A stretch of 64,000 nucleotides of DNA from Viscum album (GCA_963277665.1 OY728133.1:391791962-391855961), one strand, 5' to 3'; counted from the first letter of the stretch, positions 47,301 to 59,856 are shown. Notes: generated from the letters alone by a model not told the origin. Translations and numbers: made by a program.

Positions 47301-47683
47301 AATATGAAAACAATATTGTTATAATATTGATTTATTATACCTAATGAATAATTGGTGATTTATTCCCTCCTTCATTTTTAGGGTTATATAACTCCTATGT
47401 AGAATCCCGTAATCAAATGATTCATACCTAAGTGATTATATTACTTTTTTGTTCCTTATCTCATATTTAAATTCCTTGATAGGTGATTATGTTATACACC
47501 ATGTTTTATATTATATGGTGTATTTAAATCCACTTATATAGTTTATATAATGATTCTCTCATTATTCATTTTATTTAATGTCCCATTTTAAATTATATCC
47601 TTGAAGGGGTTTTATTCTAATATTTCAAAATCAATAAGAGTTATTTTAATATATTTTCAATTTCATGAGACATGTTTGATATT
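44319..47683. mobile_element. LTR-like start followed by AT-rich sequence
   Basis: TGTAATCACCCAAAACC at 44319 has the form of a gypsy LTR terminus and breaks the integrase frame exactly there. No matching end or CTAGG duplication was found downstream. The rest up to 47683 is AT-rich with no genes. Slightly GC-richer islands (46330-46370, 46700-46730) might be LTR remnants. Confidence 0.4.
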
Positions 47684-48066
47684 TTAGGTAGAGACCCAAT
47701 TTTTTCCTTGCAATAAATTGAAATATTTCTATATATATATTCAAAGTTATCCACTAAGACGGTGTGAGATTCTGAGGACTAGTGTTACCATAATTTTTTA
47801 TAAAAATATAAAATATATTTGATATTGCATGTGAAAATTGTTAAAGGAAATTAGATAACTCTTAAGTGGAAAATTGGATAAAAAACCTAGACCACAGTTG
47901 AATCTGAAATTCTATTTTTACCCATGTAATAACCTAAAATGTGTCAGCATAGGACGATCATACTCCTCGATCATTGGAAGTATGTTCAACGGATTAATTA
48001 ATCATTAAATTAATTAATTATTTCATTATTTCATTAATTATTTCATTAAATTTAGGGAACAAATTA

Positions 48067-48076
48067 TATAAATATA
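48067..48076 (+). promoter_or_regulatory. TATA box of element E, 5' LTR
   Basis: TATAAATATA is conserved with its following ACT-CCATAGAGATTCAC context in the 3' LTR at 56704-56713. It implies a U3 of only about 0.4 kb and a very long R/U5. Confidence 0.55.
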
Positions 48077-49539
48077 CTACCATAGAGATTCACCATGGGT
48101 TAGCCTCATAATCATGGGATCTTAAAAGATCTTGTCCTTCCTCCTTTATTGTTTCATCATCTCAGATGATGATGAAAATGTAGATCAATGAAAATTAGGA
48201 CGCATCGAATGCAATTAATTCCTTTGATTGTTATAGAGAATTTTTATTGAAAATAAATGATCCAATATCCTTATATGACTCATAAATTTTTTGTTTACAC
48301 CCTTTTTGATTAAAATGGTTGAGATGATTGATCCATGCTATCTATTTTTGCCAATTGTGTCCTAATCCTGAGCATATTTACCAGTTTACTTTGGTTTTTG
48401 AATTTTTATCTTAACTATGTATCACCTTTAATAATTTTTGGATAATAATTCTTATCTAATAATGTTTAAAAATTTTATGGTGCCTTTCACCCGCGTTTAA
48501 TTATCATTTTTCACTGGTAGGACCCCGAGGCCCCGGTTCGACACTGCGTGTCAGTACTGAGCCTGATCAAACCCCCAAAATCATGATGGATCTATTAGAG
48601 ATGTTTGTATAGATTAAATAAGGTTATATATGTGATCATTTTAGGTAATGGATGATCTTTTCAATGATTTAAGATCATTAAATTTAATTCAGAAGGATCA
48701 GGGCATGTGCAGTAAGAGAGAAGTGTAAAGGATCGCTCAAAATCCAATCTTATTTGAGTTTATAGACACTGGAGGGATGGAATCCACTAGTTGATGATAG
48801 ATCTGACTTATTAGGGAAGAGATAGGGCCAAAATCAAAATGTAATGGAAAAATAGAGCAATGGAAATCAAATATGAGAAACTATGAAAAACCTGACTACA
48901 TGCCGTGTACGTGGATGAACACATGGAATATATCCCCTTAAGTGATAAAGCTAGTGCTTTAAAAATCATAAGGATGGGATGGTGTGTATCTCTTATACAT
49001 GTCTTCTACCTCATCCCTTAATGTAAGACTCGTGTGATGGACCACACGTCTAGAAAAATGGTCATGTATCATAGTACTCAAACATAGACAGACCGCATGG
49101 GTGGAACCCAATATGAAGCAAATGAAAATATAATGAAGTACACAAACATGAGATGGAAGTACATGAACATGACCATTAAACATGACACGATCCTGGTTAT
49201 GTTGGACATGCAAGGTAGTCCACCTATATGGTGTGTACTACTACATAGATAGGTATCCATGTACTGGCCAGGGTCATGACTATACGGTGGAGTGGGGCCA
49301 CACACCGTGTGGGTCCCCTCACATGTCATGTTCTACTTGGTTCCTTTTCAAGAAACTTCAATTATCTGTATCTCTTTTGAACTTGAATTTTATCCCATTT
49401 ATAGCCTATCTTGAGTTTATTGCATGTAGAACATGATGGTTCCATCGATTTTGGCTTTAGACTATTATGTGGAATGTTCTGAGCACGACACTTAGCTAGG
49501 AGATTCTTGATGAAGGAAGTGATCACGCATGATCACCAG

Positions 49540-49940
49540 AGAGTACTGAGTAGTACCCTATAGTAGATATGGATAGAAGATTCCATGATGAATACTAATT
49601 TAAACCCTCTAGTATAGCTGGGTAGTGGAGTCCTCAATGACTACTGAGTGGCACCCTCTAGTAGAGGTGGGCAGTGGACTCCTCAATGACTACTGAGTTA
49701 TACCCTCCCATAGAGCCCCTATAGTAGATCTAGAGAGTGGAGTACTTGATGAATACTGATTTGTACCCTTAATTAGATATGGTTAGTGGATTCCTCGATG
49801 ATTACCAAGAATTACCCTCTAGTAGAGATGGTAAGTGGATTCCTTTATGACTACTGAGTAGTACCCTGCAGTAGAGATGGGTAGTGGAGTCCTTGATGAC
49901 TTTCGAGTAGTACCCTCCAATAGAGCTGAGTAGAGAAGTC
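49540..49940. repeat. 49-bp minisatellite in the 5' LTR of E, about 8 units
   Basis: The consensus reads roughly GTAGAGCTGGGTAGTGGAG plus TCCTCGATGACTACTGAGT plus AGTACCCTCTA. The TACCCT box recurs at about 49554, 49605, 49653, 49701, 49765, 49813, 49862 and 49911, so the period is 48-50 with one longer unit. Confidence 0.88.
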
Positions 49941-51547
49941 CTTCTTTATTACGAAGTATTATATTAAATATATTAGATTATTTGTTGGAAATTTATTTAA
50001 ATTAATTTAATAACTTCAAAATGGTGCATCATATGAGAAATATGAGACCACCATTTAACCCAGAATGCATTTTTTATCCTAGAATGTGTATAAAATTTAT
50101 AAGCATCGGACGTTTGGATGACTCATTCATGATAAAAACATTTTTGTATTTAATTAATTTTTTAATATGTTTTTTAACAATAACTAATTAATGTCTCTCA
50201 AATAGTGCACCGTATAAGAAATATGAGACTATTTTATTGTCCAGAATTGGGGTTTAACATATATAGGGTATAACTTTTATTCACAACAAGTGTTTTGTCA
50301 AGTTGTTATTATTATTAAGTTATTTAATTTTCATATAAAATAATAATAGTTTTTTATAATTTTAATTAAGTGATAAGGGTATTGTACATCTTCCCCACCC
50401 AAACAATGCGGAAACCACCATCTTTAATTCTCTTTGAAACCAAAATCTTGGAAATCATATTTTTTTTACAATTTAAAATCAGAAATGCCTTAATCAAATG
50501 AATTAAAACCTTCCATAAACAATATTCAAGTTAAAACGAATCATTAAATGGGGTATTAAAGTTTCCCTCACTAAAACGCAGAATAGATTTCATATGATCC
50601 AATTAGATTATTTTTGGGGGATATTCTGTTGAGATCAAACTATCCTAAAACTCCATTGTCACGATCAGACTATCTACGAATGAAATGCAGTAGTGGTTTC
50701 ATCACATCGACCCAGTTTTGGATTCCTCTTGTGTGTATATCCCTTTACCAGGTGGGTTTCTCTTTTATTATTTTAATTTTTTATTCATTATTAATTATTT
50801 AACTATCTTCTCAAATGATGGAAAGTGTTTAAATTAAAATTAAAATGATAAACATTGATTTATCAAAGATAATATTAAAGTAAATTATCCAAGGTTAAAT
50901 AGAAAAAATTATTTATGATAATTAGACCGGAAAATAGTTTACTAAAAATTATCATACTATAATTACATGGATTAACAATTGATAATTATTAAAATTATTA
51001 AATGATAGTTTCAGGAAATTATCAAAGGTCAGTTATTAAGGAATTTATAAATAGATAAATATATTTTTTTATTAAACAATAATTTCATTATCAAAGGATA
51101 TTTTGATATATATATATATATATATTTGTACATATTTATTAGAAAAGAATAATTATGCAGAATATAACCTCTTTTATCAAATTAATTTAGTTATATCATT
51201 TATTGATCGAGGTTTATTGTTATGTTTGGGGATAATTATTGTGATTTCATGCATTGACATAAAATTTTAATCTAGATATTATCCAGGGGAGATAAAATGT
51301 CATCGCATGTTATATTTTATTTCCTTGGGAAATAAATTAGTTGTTTTAATTCTAAGAAACCCTTGATATATCTTGATCATCGATATGCTGAAAACTCGAT
51401 AGTTTGACATGTGTGTGCATACAGGTACATTGGGAAAGGCCTCACCATGTAATAAATTCCTTTAGCACTAGTCACCACCCCTTTCCTATGAAGGTGGGAT
51501 GGGGGTAGATGTGACTCTGGTTGTGGCTTGGCTCGGGTCATGGTAGA

Positions 51548-51560
51548 TTGGTATTAAATT
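51548..51560 (+). other. Primer-binding site of element E
   Basis: TTGGTATTAAATT directly after the 5' LTR is a degraded initiator-Met PBS (TGGTATCAGAGC), at the same offset from the LTR end as in element A. Confidence 0.6.
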
Positions 51561-51945
51561 AGGTTTAATAATTGGGGAATTGTTATGACTAGTCCCCTTA
51601 TGAAGATTTGGTTGTCATAAGGGCATTAATGTCAAAGTGTCTTGAGTGTGGCTCTTAGGACAGATGATCTAGTGATGGTGAAGGTGGCTGGCATATCTAT
51701 TCACTTAGACCTTGACTAAAAACTTGTGGAATAATCATACAGAGACATTGGTTTAAGGGTTAAATGGTACATAAATCATCTTAATTGTGTTTTTGACTAT
51801 CCATCTTTAGTCATCTCTATATTGTGGTTACATATATATAAATATATATATTCTCATCTAACCTTGATATTCCTGGATAAATTTCTAGATGCCTCTATAA
51901 TGATAACTGACCATTATACTAGTTCTCGGTCATGATGAAGATCTA
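51561..51945. other. Untranslated leader of element E
   Basis: Sequence between PBS and the first readable gag. No ORF of note; TATATATATA-type runs at 51833-51851. Confidence 0.5.
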
Positions 51946-52920
51946 ACAAGTGATAAGGCCTCAAGTTAGGGTCTGTCTCGTGAGATTATTCCTCTAGGTG
52001 GATAGGTAGAAGTACCTCTACCTATCGAGTAGGAGATTATCCCGTTACATAATGATAAGGATGCACACAGTCTTAGCACAATATGTGAGTTCCAGTCCCA
52101 TATGCCACTGATGTTCTTCATTGATCATGATCCTTAGGTTGTAGAGGATTGTCTATTGTCGATGGTCCATATATTTATGCTCATCGAGACACTAACAGAT
52201 CAGTGGGTGGAACTTATAGATAGAATTTTCCACAGATCTATAGGGCACTAGTGGAGTGTTGTTACATAGATGTAATATGACTTGACACTCTCATGTCCTG
52301 AATTCTATCAGGTGTTTTGTGGAGAGTACTACCCCTATTTATTATTCATAGTTTGGATTCAAGAGATTCTAGAGCTACAATAGGGAGAGATGATGATGGA
52401 TGAGTATACAGTGGAGTTCAAAAACCCTAACCGGTACTCCCATGACCTGATGTGTAATGGATTATTCTAAGAAAGAATGTTTGATCAAGGAATACAAAGA
52501 GAGATTCAGGGCCGTGAGGTTCCCTTATGAATCCCAACTTATGTTAGGGTTTTGGAGAAGGAACTAGTGATAGATATTTTTTTCATAAGGATAACATGAA
52601 CCACCAGGGAATCCCAAAGAGAGTCGGTGATATGATTATGGTGGAAGAGGTCACATAGAGTGAGACTTACCAACCAAATGTGCTAAGAATCATAGTTAGA
52701 TAGCCGATGGCCCTCCATATTAGAGGTAGAACGATGATCAAGGATCTCTCATAAGGGGACAAAGTGTTCCTTAGGGAGGAAAATGTAGTAGAGGAGTAGG
52801 AGAAACTATGGGTGGTGGACGCCACTATGAGATCCTTCCACCACCACCACAAGGCGGCCCATGTCAGGCTTAGAGAGCTGGTGGTTGGGGCCACAGAAAA
52901 TAGTAGTCTTTACAGTCGTA
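51946..52920 (+). pseudogene. Element E gag remnant
   Basis: The frame reads FFIDHDP (F-GxxDP start of Retrotrans_gag), then WVELIDRIF, FYQVFCGEYYPYL (F-xxF---Y), MDEYTVEFKN, RYSHDLMCN and FDQGIQREIQG (RFxxGLRPEIR), matching the gypsy capsid domain over about 170 residues with stops. A PxR/Q-rich stretch and a possible C-x3-NH-xG remnant of the knuckle follow at 52675-52700. If functional it would assemble the particle shell. The open minus-strand frame at 52667-52894 is a shadow. Confidence 0.7.
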
Positions 52921-53510
52921 TGACCCCATAGGACATGATATTATTAGAGGTGAAAACTGGGTTTATTCTAATATTTCATTAGTTTTTGTATACATATGTT
53001 CCAATATTTATTTCATCTCTATACTCCTACTATGAGAGAAGAAGCTCTCAGTTGAGGTGTTACCCAACATCTTCTTCTTGAAGTTCATATGTTGAATGCT
53101 TATTTTATATATTTTATCTTCTAGTAGTGCATGCTATATCTTAGTGCATAGAGGTTCATGTGGGAACTTTTGGTCATCATGATGGAACCCTATGATGTCT
53201 TCTTAGGTAGGGATTGGTTTTCCATTTTCTGATCCCATATTGATTGTCACTGTAAACAAGTTAGATACCTACCCACTGATGGGATGAGATTCACCTTTTG
53301 GGGTGAGATAGATCTCATGGGGGGATGTGTGGGTTCTGAAATTCGGATGATGCATCCCATCACTCATTATTTAATGATTTTATCACTTGGAACAACTGTC
53401 TCATCAGGCATCTTGATTACTTCAGTTATGGAGGATTATATGGATGTCCTCCCAAAGGACATTTCAGGGCTACGTCCAATGAGGGAGATGGAATTTTTGC
53501 CTTGAAATTC
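52921..53510 (+). pseudogene. Element E protease and linker
   Basis: The late protease motif is clear: YDVFLGRDWFSIF-stop-SHIDCHCKQVRYLP (ILGMDWLS...IDC...V). A 73-codon open stretch (53284-53505) then reads RFTFWGE...SGILITSVMEDYMDVLPKDISGLRPMREMEF, which is the linker before RT (DYPDVFPDDLPGLPPEREVEF). The DSG active-site triplet upstream could not be identified with confidence. Confidence 0.75.
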
Positions 53511-54110
53511 AACATATTACTACTTTGATATCCTCTTAGGCATATTATATGGCAGTTAATGAGCTATAGGAGCTATGATTTCACTTGGAGTACCCTTGAG
53601 ATAATGGTTTCATTAGGCCTAGTTTGTCCCCGTGGGTAGATATGGGGTTGTTCATAAAAAAGTTAAATGGGAGATTACATCTTTTCATGTATTATAATCA
53701 CCTGAACCAGGCCATGATAAAAAAAAGTATACATTTACAAGGATTGAATATGTCCTTGACCAGGTTCGAGGTGCGAGATTATTCTCAATGATTGGTCTTA
53801 GGTATGGATACCTACAATTGAAGGTTCTCAAGGATGATTTTCCAAAGTATTCATTCTGAGGTCACTATGGAAAACATGATTCCCTTGTGTTTTCTTCTGG
53901 TCTGATGAATTTCCCTGCTATTTTTATGGATTATATGAAGTAGGTTTTCCAGCTTTATATAGACTAGTTTGTGGTAATCTTTATCAATGACATACTCATC
54001 GACTCTGCATTAGAGGAGGATCATGAAGGGAACTTGAGGATGGTTCTATATTTTCTTCAAGAGAAATAGGTTTATGGGAAACTATCAAAGTGATAGTTCT
54101 TGATTCATGA
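53511..54110 (+). pseudogene. Element E reverse transcriptase (FIND instead of FIDD)
   Basis: The sequence reads FIRPSLSPWVDMGLFIKK, then YNHLNQAMIKK, then the palm with frameshifts (a GLRYGYLQLKV-type segment), MNFPAIFMDYMK-stop-VFQLY, and the catalytic box VVIFINDILIDS at 53971-54006. Asn replaces the first Asp (53986-53988) and the second Asp is kept. EEDHEGNLRMVLYFLQ follows. Stops include the K-stop-VF site in the palm. Confidence 0.8.
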
Positions 54111-54760
54111 GGTTCAATTTAAGAGGCATGTCATTTCCGAGAATGATTTTGCAGTGTACCCAGTGAATATTGACATAGTTCTTGTATGAGAGCTACCCAA
54201 GATTATGTCGAAGGTGAAAATATTTCTTGGAATGGTGAGGTAATAAAGTAGTTTTTTGGAAGACTTCTCTAGAATCTCATCCCCTTTGACCACCCTAACA
54301 TGTAAAGTGTAGTCATTTACTGGGTCAGAGTAGTTCCTTAGAGCCTTGAAGGAGCTGAGGTTGAGGATGAAAAGTGATCCTATACTGAGACTGCCAAAGG
54401 AAAGTGTATAATTCATAGTATATTGTGATTCCTAAGGGTAAGGTCTTAGTTACATGTTGATGCAGCACTAGGTAGTCATTGCATATGGGTTGGGGCTGCT
54501 AAAAACCCATGAAAAAAATATACAACTTATGAACGGAATTTGGAAGTAGTATTCTTTTCCCTAAGGATTTGGAGGCACTAAATTTTGGGGGATCACATTA
54601 TGGTTTACCCAAACCATCAGAGTCTCAAGTACTTCTTCACAAATAGATACTTGAACTTGAGAGAATGATTCTGGTTGTTGTTCCTATAGTAATATGACTT
54701 CAAGATAGACTATCCTCTATATAAGGGAAACATATTAACAGATATTCTTAGTAGTAAGTC
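54111..54760 (+). pseudogene. Element E connection and RNase H
   Basis: The reading FLEDFSRISSPLTTLTCKV (GFSKIAAPLTKLTRKG) is followed by RALKELRLRMKSDPILRLPK, VYCDS, LMQH-stop-VVIAYGLGLLKTHEKN, then SLKYFFTNRYLNLRE and DYPLYKGNILTDILSSKS (the PGKANVVADALSRKS end). The order matches gypsy RNase H. Asp of the DAS box is present but Ala is lost. Confidence 0.8.
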
Positions 54761-55800
54761 CCCATATCACTTGGTGTATAAGTCTTTAGAACAGTTGGAT
54801 TCCCATAAGCTAACTCTGGTTGAGCATAAGGGTGTAACGTTTTTTCAGTCGATGGTGTTGACACCTTCACTTCTTAAGCTTGTGAGAGAATCCCAGTTGA
54901 GAGACATCAACTATGTGGAATTACATTACCAGATATCCATAATACACTCACCAAATAGACATTCAGAATGTGGTAATCACAACATATTTTTATAGGGGTG
55001 GACAATGGTTACAATCATGATGTGGGAGTAGGTGATATGGGTGTTCTAAACTTATCTCCAAGATATAAATTCATTCACGAGGAAGGGGTACAGAGTCCTT
55101 GAGTGGCTTTTTTGGTGGTTCAACATGAGATGGACTGTAGATGAGTTTGTCCCTCGATTCCTCACTTGTCAGCAGGTGAAGGCTGAGAACCATGTTCCAA
55201 AGGGTTTGTTGTATCCCCTTGAGATCCTATAGTGAACGTGGTATGACATATCCATGGACATTGTTATAGGGATTCCACACACAACAAATGTCCATGAGAC
55301 TATCTGGATGATATTTAACTAACTCATGAATTCAACACACTTCCTTGATATTAGGGATCGGATTTTTGTAGATATTTTCAGGTAGTTGTACTTATCGGAG
55401 ATCATTTTCCTTCAGGGGGTGACCTCAGAATTTGTCTCTGGTTATGACACATGGTTTACATCACGATTTTGGTGATTCCTATAGAAGGAAATTAGGATCC
55501 AGATGAGGATGAGTACATCCTTTTACCCCTAGACTAATGGGAAGATTGAGCACACTATCTGGGTGTTCGAGGATGTGATGAGGGCTTGCATGTTAGACTT
55601 TGGCCATTTATGGTAGGATCACATGCCCTTGATAGAGTTTACATACAACAATTAATACTTCTCTACTATCAGCATGACACCTTTCTCAGACCTGCACGAG
55701 AGGCCCTTTAGGTCACGCTTTTACTAGATAGATATTAGTGAGACATACCTTGTTGGCCTAGATATGGTGCACGTGAAAAAAAGATAGTCTAGGACATCCA
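54761..55800 (+). pseudogene. Element E integrase core
   Basis: A 74-codon open stretch (54771-54995) covers the spacer before the zinc domain. The zinc domain then reads FLTCQQVKAENHVPKGLLYPL. The core follows: ISMDIVIGIPHTTNVHETIWMI, SGYDTWFTSRFW (SDRDPRFTSRFW) and TNGKIEHTIWVFEDVMRACMLDFG, in which the catalytic Glu of the GQSERTIQ motif appears retained as IEHTI. YNN and ISMTPFSDLHERPFRSRFY follow. Stops and frameshifts are frequent. Confidence 0.82.
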
Positions 55801-56319
55801 TAAGCAGATGAGGGTGGCCCAAAGTTGATATAATTTTTATATAAATCACCTTTATAGGCTTTATTATTTGATTAGAGAGACCAAATTTTCATTACAGTCT
55901 CCCCATGTTGAGTATTGAGGAGTTTTGTCTGGGTAGGAAATCTATCATATTGGTTCATCTAGACATTTTGAGATCATATAGAGGATTGGCAAGGTTGATT
56001 ATTGCCTCACCTCACCCCCACAACTAGAGTGGGTGCACAACATCTTCCACATGTCACAACTGAGGAGATATGTGCATGACCCCACACAAGTTATCAACTG
56101 AGGAGACCAAAAAGGTGAGGATAGATATTTCTCTGTATAGAACCTCATGGTGATTGAGTATCAACAGTAGTGGACCCCACATTCATGGACCATCCCCTTG
56201 GTTCCCATGTTGTGGCAACACGAAAATTTTCATGAGAGTTCCTGGGAGTGGGGATGCCAATTTCGGGCTCAGTATCCCAAGTTTTTATGTTAGTTTTTCT
56301 TGTCGGGTATAAAAATAAT
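55801..56319 (+). pseudogene. Element E integrase tail and chromodomain
   Basis: The GPY/F region is badly degraded. LRRYVHDPTQVIN at about 56062-56100 matches the LRRYVSDPSHVI linker. The chromodomain end reads VPMLWQHENFHESSWEWG and RAQYPKFLC (VKVLWRNHSVEEATWE...RYPHLF), about 56197-56290. This places element E among chromoviruses. The reading lies directly upstream of the polypurine tract. Confidence 0.7.
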
Positions 56320-56330
56320 GAAAGAGGGAA
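56320..56330 (+). other. Polypurine tract of element E
   Basis: GAAAGAGGGAA immediately precedes the TGACGTAGAGACC terminus. Confidence 0.7.
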
Positions 56331-59300
56331 TGACGTAGAGACCTAGGTTTTTTATTTTAATACTTTGAAATATTTATATATATATATATATCCATATATA
56401 GGTGCTAAGATGAAAAGTGATTCCGAGTCCCAATGTTCATGGAATTAATTTTATAAAATTATTAAATATATTTAATGTTGTGCATGATTATATTATTAAT
56501 GGAAATGGGATAAATCATTAACAAAAGAACAGATTAGAAATAAAATACCATAGTTGAGTCTGGAATGTAGTGTTTACCCTAGGCATGAACAAAAATGTGT
56601 GGAATATAGTGTTTGGATTCCTCGCGCGTTAGTGGTACGTTTACTTCATTAATTAATTATTAAATTAAGGAATTTTTTTTATTTTACGTCTTAAAAAGAT
56701 GTTTATAAATATACTTCCATAGAGATTCACTGAGGTTTATGATAATAATCATGGGATGTACCAAGCTATTCTCCTTCCTACATCATTGTAAAATCACATT
56801 GGACATCAACGAAATGATGGATCGGAGTAGATCAGGGTGTAGAAAAAACAATGAATTCCTTAAATTGTTAGAAAGCATGTTCTTCAATGATGAGTGATCC
56901 AATATCCAAGTTGGAATTTTTAGTTTGTAGTATATTACCTTGTGTATTAAACTGACTGAGCATATCGATCCCTTCTATCAATCTTCACCAATTGTGACTT
57001 AATCATGTGCCAACGTACTGGTTTACTTTGGTTTTTCAATTCTATCTAACCTCGTTATCACTTTTATTAATCTTTGGAAAAAAATACATGAACAATGATG
57101 GATAAACAATTGATATGATTCCTTTACACCTCATTTTCTTCATTTTCATCCCCAATTGGACCCCATGGTTTTGGTTTGACGTTGTCGTGTCGTATCAAGA
57201 CCGATCAGACCCCCAAAATCATGAAGGATCAATAAGAAAGGTTTCAATCTATGAAATAAGGTTATATATGGGATCAATAAAAATTATGGATGATCATGTC
57301 AGTTATTTGAGATCGATAAATCGATGGTGGAATGATTAGGGTGTGTATGGTGTGTGAGACACATACAAGATGACTAGGAATCCAACTAGATTCAAGTTTC
57401 TAGCCACTAAAAAGATGAAATCAACATGACGATGATAGATCTAACAATTTTTCGGTGGAGATAAGGCTGAAATCGAAGTCTAATAGATGAAATAGATTAG
57501 TATAAATAGGATCTAATAAACTATTAAAACACCAACTACACATCATGTACAAGGATGAACACATGGCATGTATCCCCTAGTGTGCAGTGGCTAGGGTTTT
57601 GAGAAATCATAAGGTTGGAATGATGTGTCACCCTACTACATGACATGTACCTCATACCTTGGTGGATGAGCTATGTGATGGACCACATAGCTATGTATAT
57701 AGTTGTGTATCGAAGTACATAGACACAAGAAGACCACATGAATGGAACTCCATGTGACGAAACATATAGTGTACTAAAGAACACAAACATAGGATGGAAG
57801 TACATAGACACGGTCTAGTCCCGGTTATCTTGTACACACATTTTAGTCTACCTACATTGTATGTGCTACTACAAAGATAGGGATTCATCTACTAGATAGT
57901 GACATGATGAGGTAGTGTATTAAGACCATACATTATGTGGGTCCCCTCACACATCATGTACCACTTTATTCCTTTTCAAGAAACATCAATCGTTTGTATC
58001 TCCTTCATTTGAACTCATATTTTGTCCCATGAGTAGAATATCCTAAGTATTTTCCCTTGTAAAATGTGACAGTTACCTTGTTTTTGGATTTAGAGATATG
58101 ATTTGGTAGTTTCCAAGAATATCATTTGTCTAGGAGATGCTTGATGAAAACAATGAGCATGTAGGATCACCAGAGACTACAGAGTAGGACCCTCCAGTAG
58201 AGTTGTGAAGTGGATTATTCAATGAATACTAAGTTATACCCTCTAGTAGAGATAGAAAGTGGAGTCCTATATGACTATCGAGTGGTACCATCCGTTAGAG
58301 ATAGACAGGGAAGTCCTCAATTTCTACTGAGTTGTACCCTCCTATAGAGCTGTGCAGTGGAGTCCTCGATGACTATTGAGTTATACCCTATAGTAGAGCT
58401 AGTCAGTGGATTCTCGATGATTATCATGTAGTACCCTCTAGTAGAGTTGGGTAGTGGAGTCATCAATGACTATCGAGTAATACCCTCTAGTAGAATTGGG
58501 TTGTGGAGCCCTTGATGACTATTGAGATATAACCTCTAGTAGAGTTGGGGAGTGGAGTCCTTAGCGATTAATGAGTAGTACCCACTAGTAGAGTCATGTA
58601 ATGGAGTCCTTGATGACTACTATGTAGAACCCTCTAATAGAGGTGGGAAGTGGAGTCCCCAATGATTAATGATTAGTAACATTCAATCGAGATGGGAAGT
58701 GGAGTCCTCAACGACTGCTAAGTGGTACCCTCAAGTAGAGCTAGGCAGTGGAGTCCTCGACGACTACTCAGTTTTACTATCTAGTAGAGCTGGGTAGTTG
58801 TTCCTTGATTTATATCATAGTGGTTCTCTCCTGTTATACTAGGGAATGGTTCTTATACATCGAGTTTGTGGCCCCTTGGCTACGCGACATAGTGAGAAGG
58901 CATTATATGACTTGGATGGTTACTTCTAGGCATATGTGTAAGGTAATAGGCATTGTGGGAGGACATTCAAAACTATTTGAGACTCTTTTTCTTGAATTGA
59001 GCTATGATATGTAGATCCCATTACTCTCTCATTGGGTTTATTTAAAGGATTACAAATATATGTTATTATGTATCCATATCCTGGGATTTGGTTACTCTCC
59101 ATCCATGAGAGGAGAAGATGAGTAGAGTATTCCACATACTTTCCATGTTTATCATCTCATTATTGGATAAGTATACTCTCCAACTATTGGAGGCAAATAC
59201 ACAACAGGTAGTTTATCTACTCACCATTTTTAGTCATTTTTGTTTGGATGGGGTTTATTTTACTCTTATTTTATGTTGAGATATTATCTTTGATTGTATC

Positions 59301-59856
59301 CTATATCAACTATAATTCTATTACTATTGAATCTCTTACTAATCCACCTTCACCTTTCATTGAATCCTACTAGGTATGTATATACTCAAAATGGTAAGGG
59401 ATTTTCCCAATCATGTTGTGCCATATGTGGATGACAGATAGGAAGTCATTGACTTTAGAGGAGCTTAGAGACGTGGTACTATGGAAAATGTATTGTGTCA
59501 CAGTTTAAGATTCAGAATTTGGGCTCTCTCAGGAGTTTAGTTTTCTAGTTTTGTCAACTTGGGACATATTTTTTGGTTGGGTTTGTATTTTTATCATTTA
59601 CTTTTCAGTTTTCATTATCATACTCTTCTACACCATAGAGGTTACACATGTCTGGTTTAATTTATAGATATTTTGTATCTTTTAATCTTTACCTATGAAC
59701 TTTTTCATTGATATAGATATGTGTGTGCATATAGGTACTTATAAATATTCCTCCTAGTGTTAGAAATTCCTCTAAAGATGGTCACCACCCCCTAGCCCAT
59801 GGATGTAATCTTGGGGTAGTTGCAGCCCGAGGCTCGAAACGGGTTGGGTCATGACA
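56331..59856 (+). mobile_element. 3' LTR of element E (about 3.53 kb)
   Basis: It starts TGACGTAGAGACC after the polypurine tract and ends GGGTTGGGTCATGACA, the usual CA end. It is a diverged direct repeat of 47684-51545, with TATAAATATA at 56704-56713 and the same 49-bp minisatellite in more copies (about 13 against 8). Between the minisatellite and the last 150 bases (58800-59700) it does not match the 5' LTR. The heavy divergence between the two LTRs implies an old insertion. Confidence 0.82.
58150..58800. repeat. 49-bp minisatellite in the 3' LTR of E, about 13 units
   Basis: Same unit as in the 5' LTR. The (T/A)ACCCTCTAGTAGAG box recurs at about 58188, 58237, 58286, 58336, 58384, 58433, 58481, 58530, 58579, 58629, 58677, 58726 and 58775: a steady 48-50-base spacing. 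Confidence 0.9.

Larger units (their letters stand above)
47684..51545 (+). mobile_element. 5' LTR of element E (about 3.86 kb)
   Basis: It is a direct repeat of 56331-59856. Shared blocks include GTAGAGACCC at the start, TATAAATATACTACCATAGAG, CGTGTACGTGGATGAACACATGG, GTGGGTCCCCTCACA, a 49-bp minisatellite, and the end GGCTCGGGTCATGGTA. The start is degraded (TTAGGTAGAG against TGACGTAGAG on the right). The PBS follows. The sector after the minisatellite (49960-51380) does not match the equivalent part of the 3' LTR. No 5-bp target duplication can be seen (ATATT left, CATCA right). The small ORFs inside, on either strand, are not genes. Confidence 0.82.

Noticed and set aside
48480..48570. 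GGTTCGACACTG resembling a tRNA box B
   Set aside because: No box A at the right distance, and the segment is part of the E LTR, with a diverged counterpart near 57150-57210.
49500..49950. CRISPR-like spaced repeats
   Set aside because: Units are contiguous with no unique spacers, and the array is in an LTR of a plant element.
52667..54416. Minus-strand ORFs in element E (75 and 100 codons)
   Set aside because: They are antisense shadows of gag and RNase H sequence, with no domains of their own.
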